Source of the DNA: Pseudomonadales bacterium
Lineage (GTDB): Bacteria; Pseudomonadota; Gammaproteobacteria; Pseudomonadales; Moraxellaceae
Assembly: GCA_013043915.1 (NCBI GenBank)
Contig: JABEVH010000036.1
Location: forward strand, 1-5,010
Reading direction: 5' to 3'
Length of the DNA: 5,010 nucleotides
Shown: positions 5,003 through 5,010 of the stretch, piece by piece
Layout: the number at the start of each line of letters is the position of its first letter
Numbering within the stretch: position 1 is the stretch's first letter
Program-made: the position numbers and the translations under genes
The notes under the pieces: generated by a model
The model's input: only the letters and a program-made list of their open reading frames with translations
The model's database searches: none
What the model was told of the DNA's origin: nothing

Positions 5003-5010
5003 ACTTACCA

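Larger units (their letters stand above)
4820..5010. other. Intergenic region upstream of the GGDEF gene
   Basis: No gene can be identified with confidence in these 191 bases. The region holds a TATAAT-type promoter facing the GGDEF gene, a long imperfect hairpin at 4914-4960 and a perfect 10-base-pair hairpin at 4979-5002. Frames running off the right edge are open on both strands for 8 to 40 codons, but none can be assigned. It is the only stretch in the window not explained by conserved genes. Confidence 0.6.

Noticed and set aside
4820..5010. A c-di-GMP riboswitch upstream of the cyclase
   Set aside because: The conserved GEMM sequence blocks are not visible on either strand. Only generic hairpins are present.

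Overview
The window is a chromosomal segment from a gammaproteobacterium. It carries the conserved cluster that joins a ribosomal protein gene to early fatty-acid and phospholipid synthesis. Read on the minus strand, from right to left, the order is a membrane GGDEF protein (diguanylate cyclase), yceD (DUF177), rpmF (ribosomal protein L32), plsX, fabD and fabG. All six genes point the same way, and no real gene lies wholly on the plus strand. The cluster has no fabH between plsX and fabD. Enterobacteria such as E. coli have one there, while Pseudomonas and some relatives do not. With a base composition near 50% GC by eye, this suggests a non-enteric gammaproteobacterium (Pseudomonadales or Oceanospirillales type). 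That placement is inference.

Layout. Bases 8-751 hold fabG, 758-1696 fabD, 1701-2714 plsX, 2721-2906 rpmF, 2938-3486 yceD and 3542-4819 the GGDEF gene. Gaps within the fab part are 4 to 31 bases, so yceD-rpmF-plsX-fabD-fabG should be one transcription unit. acpP would be expected just beyond the left edge. The 55-base gap between the GGDEF gene and yceD holds a near-consensus sigma-70 promoter (TTGACA, 17 bases, TATCAT). Its predicted start site is only about 0-4 bases before the yceD ATG. Bases 4820-5010 hold no identifiable gene, but they contain a TATAAT-type promoter for the GGDEF gene and two clear inverted repeats.

How the genes work together. FabD loads malonate onto acyl carrier protein, FabG carries out the first reduction of each elongation cycle, and PlsX diverts finished acyl chains from ACP to phosphate for phospholipid synthesis. 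YceD and L32 belong to large ribosomal subunit production, so the operon couples ribosome and membrane synthesis. The upstream cyclase would make c-di-GMP at the membrane. It has an intact active site and an intact inhibitory site, and its six-segment membrane part is of unrecognised type.

Most of the window is ordinary core genome. The points worth a second look are the nearly leaderless yceD promoter, the GTG start of plsX placed in a hairpin loop, the cyclase joined to this operon, and the structured DNA at the right edge, where two alternative pairings compete.
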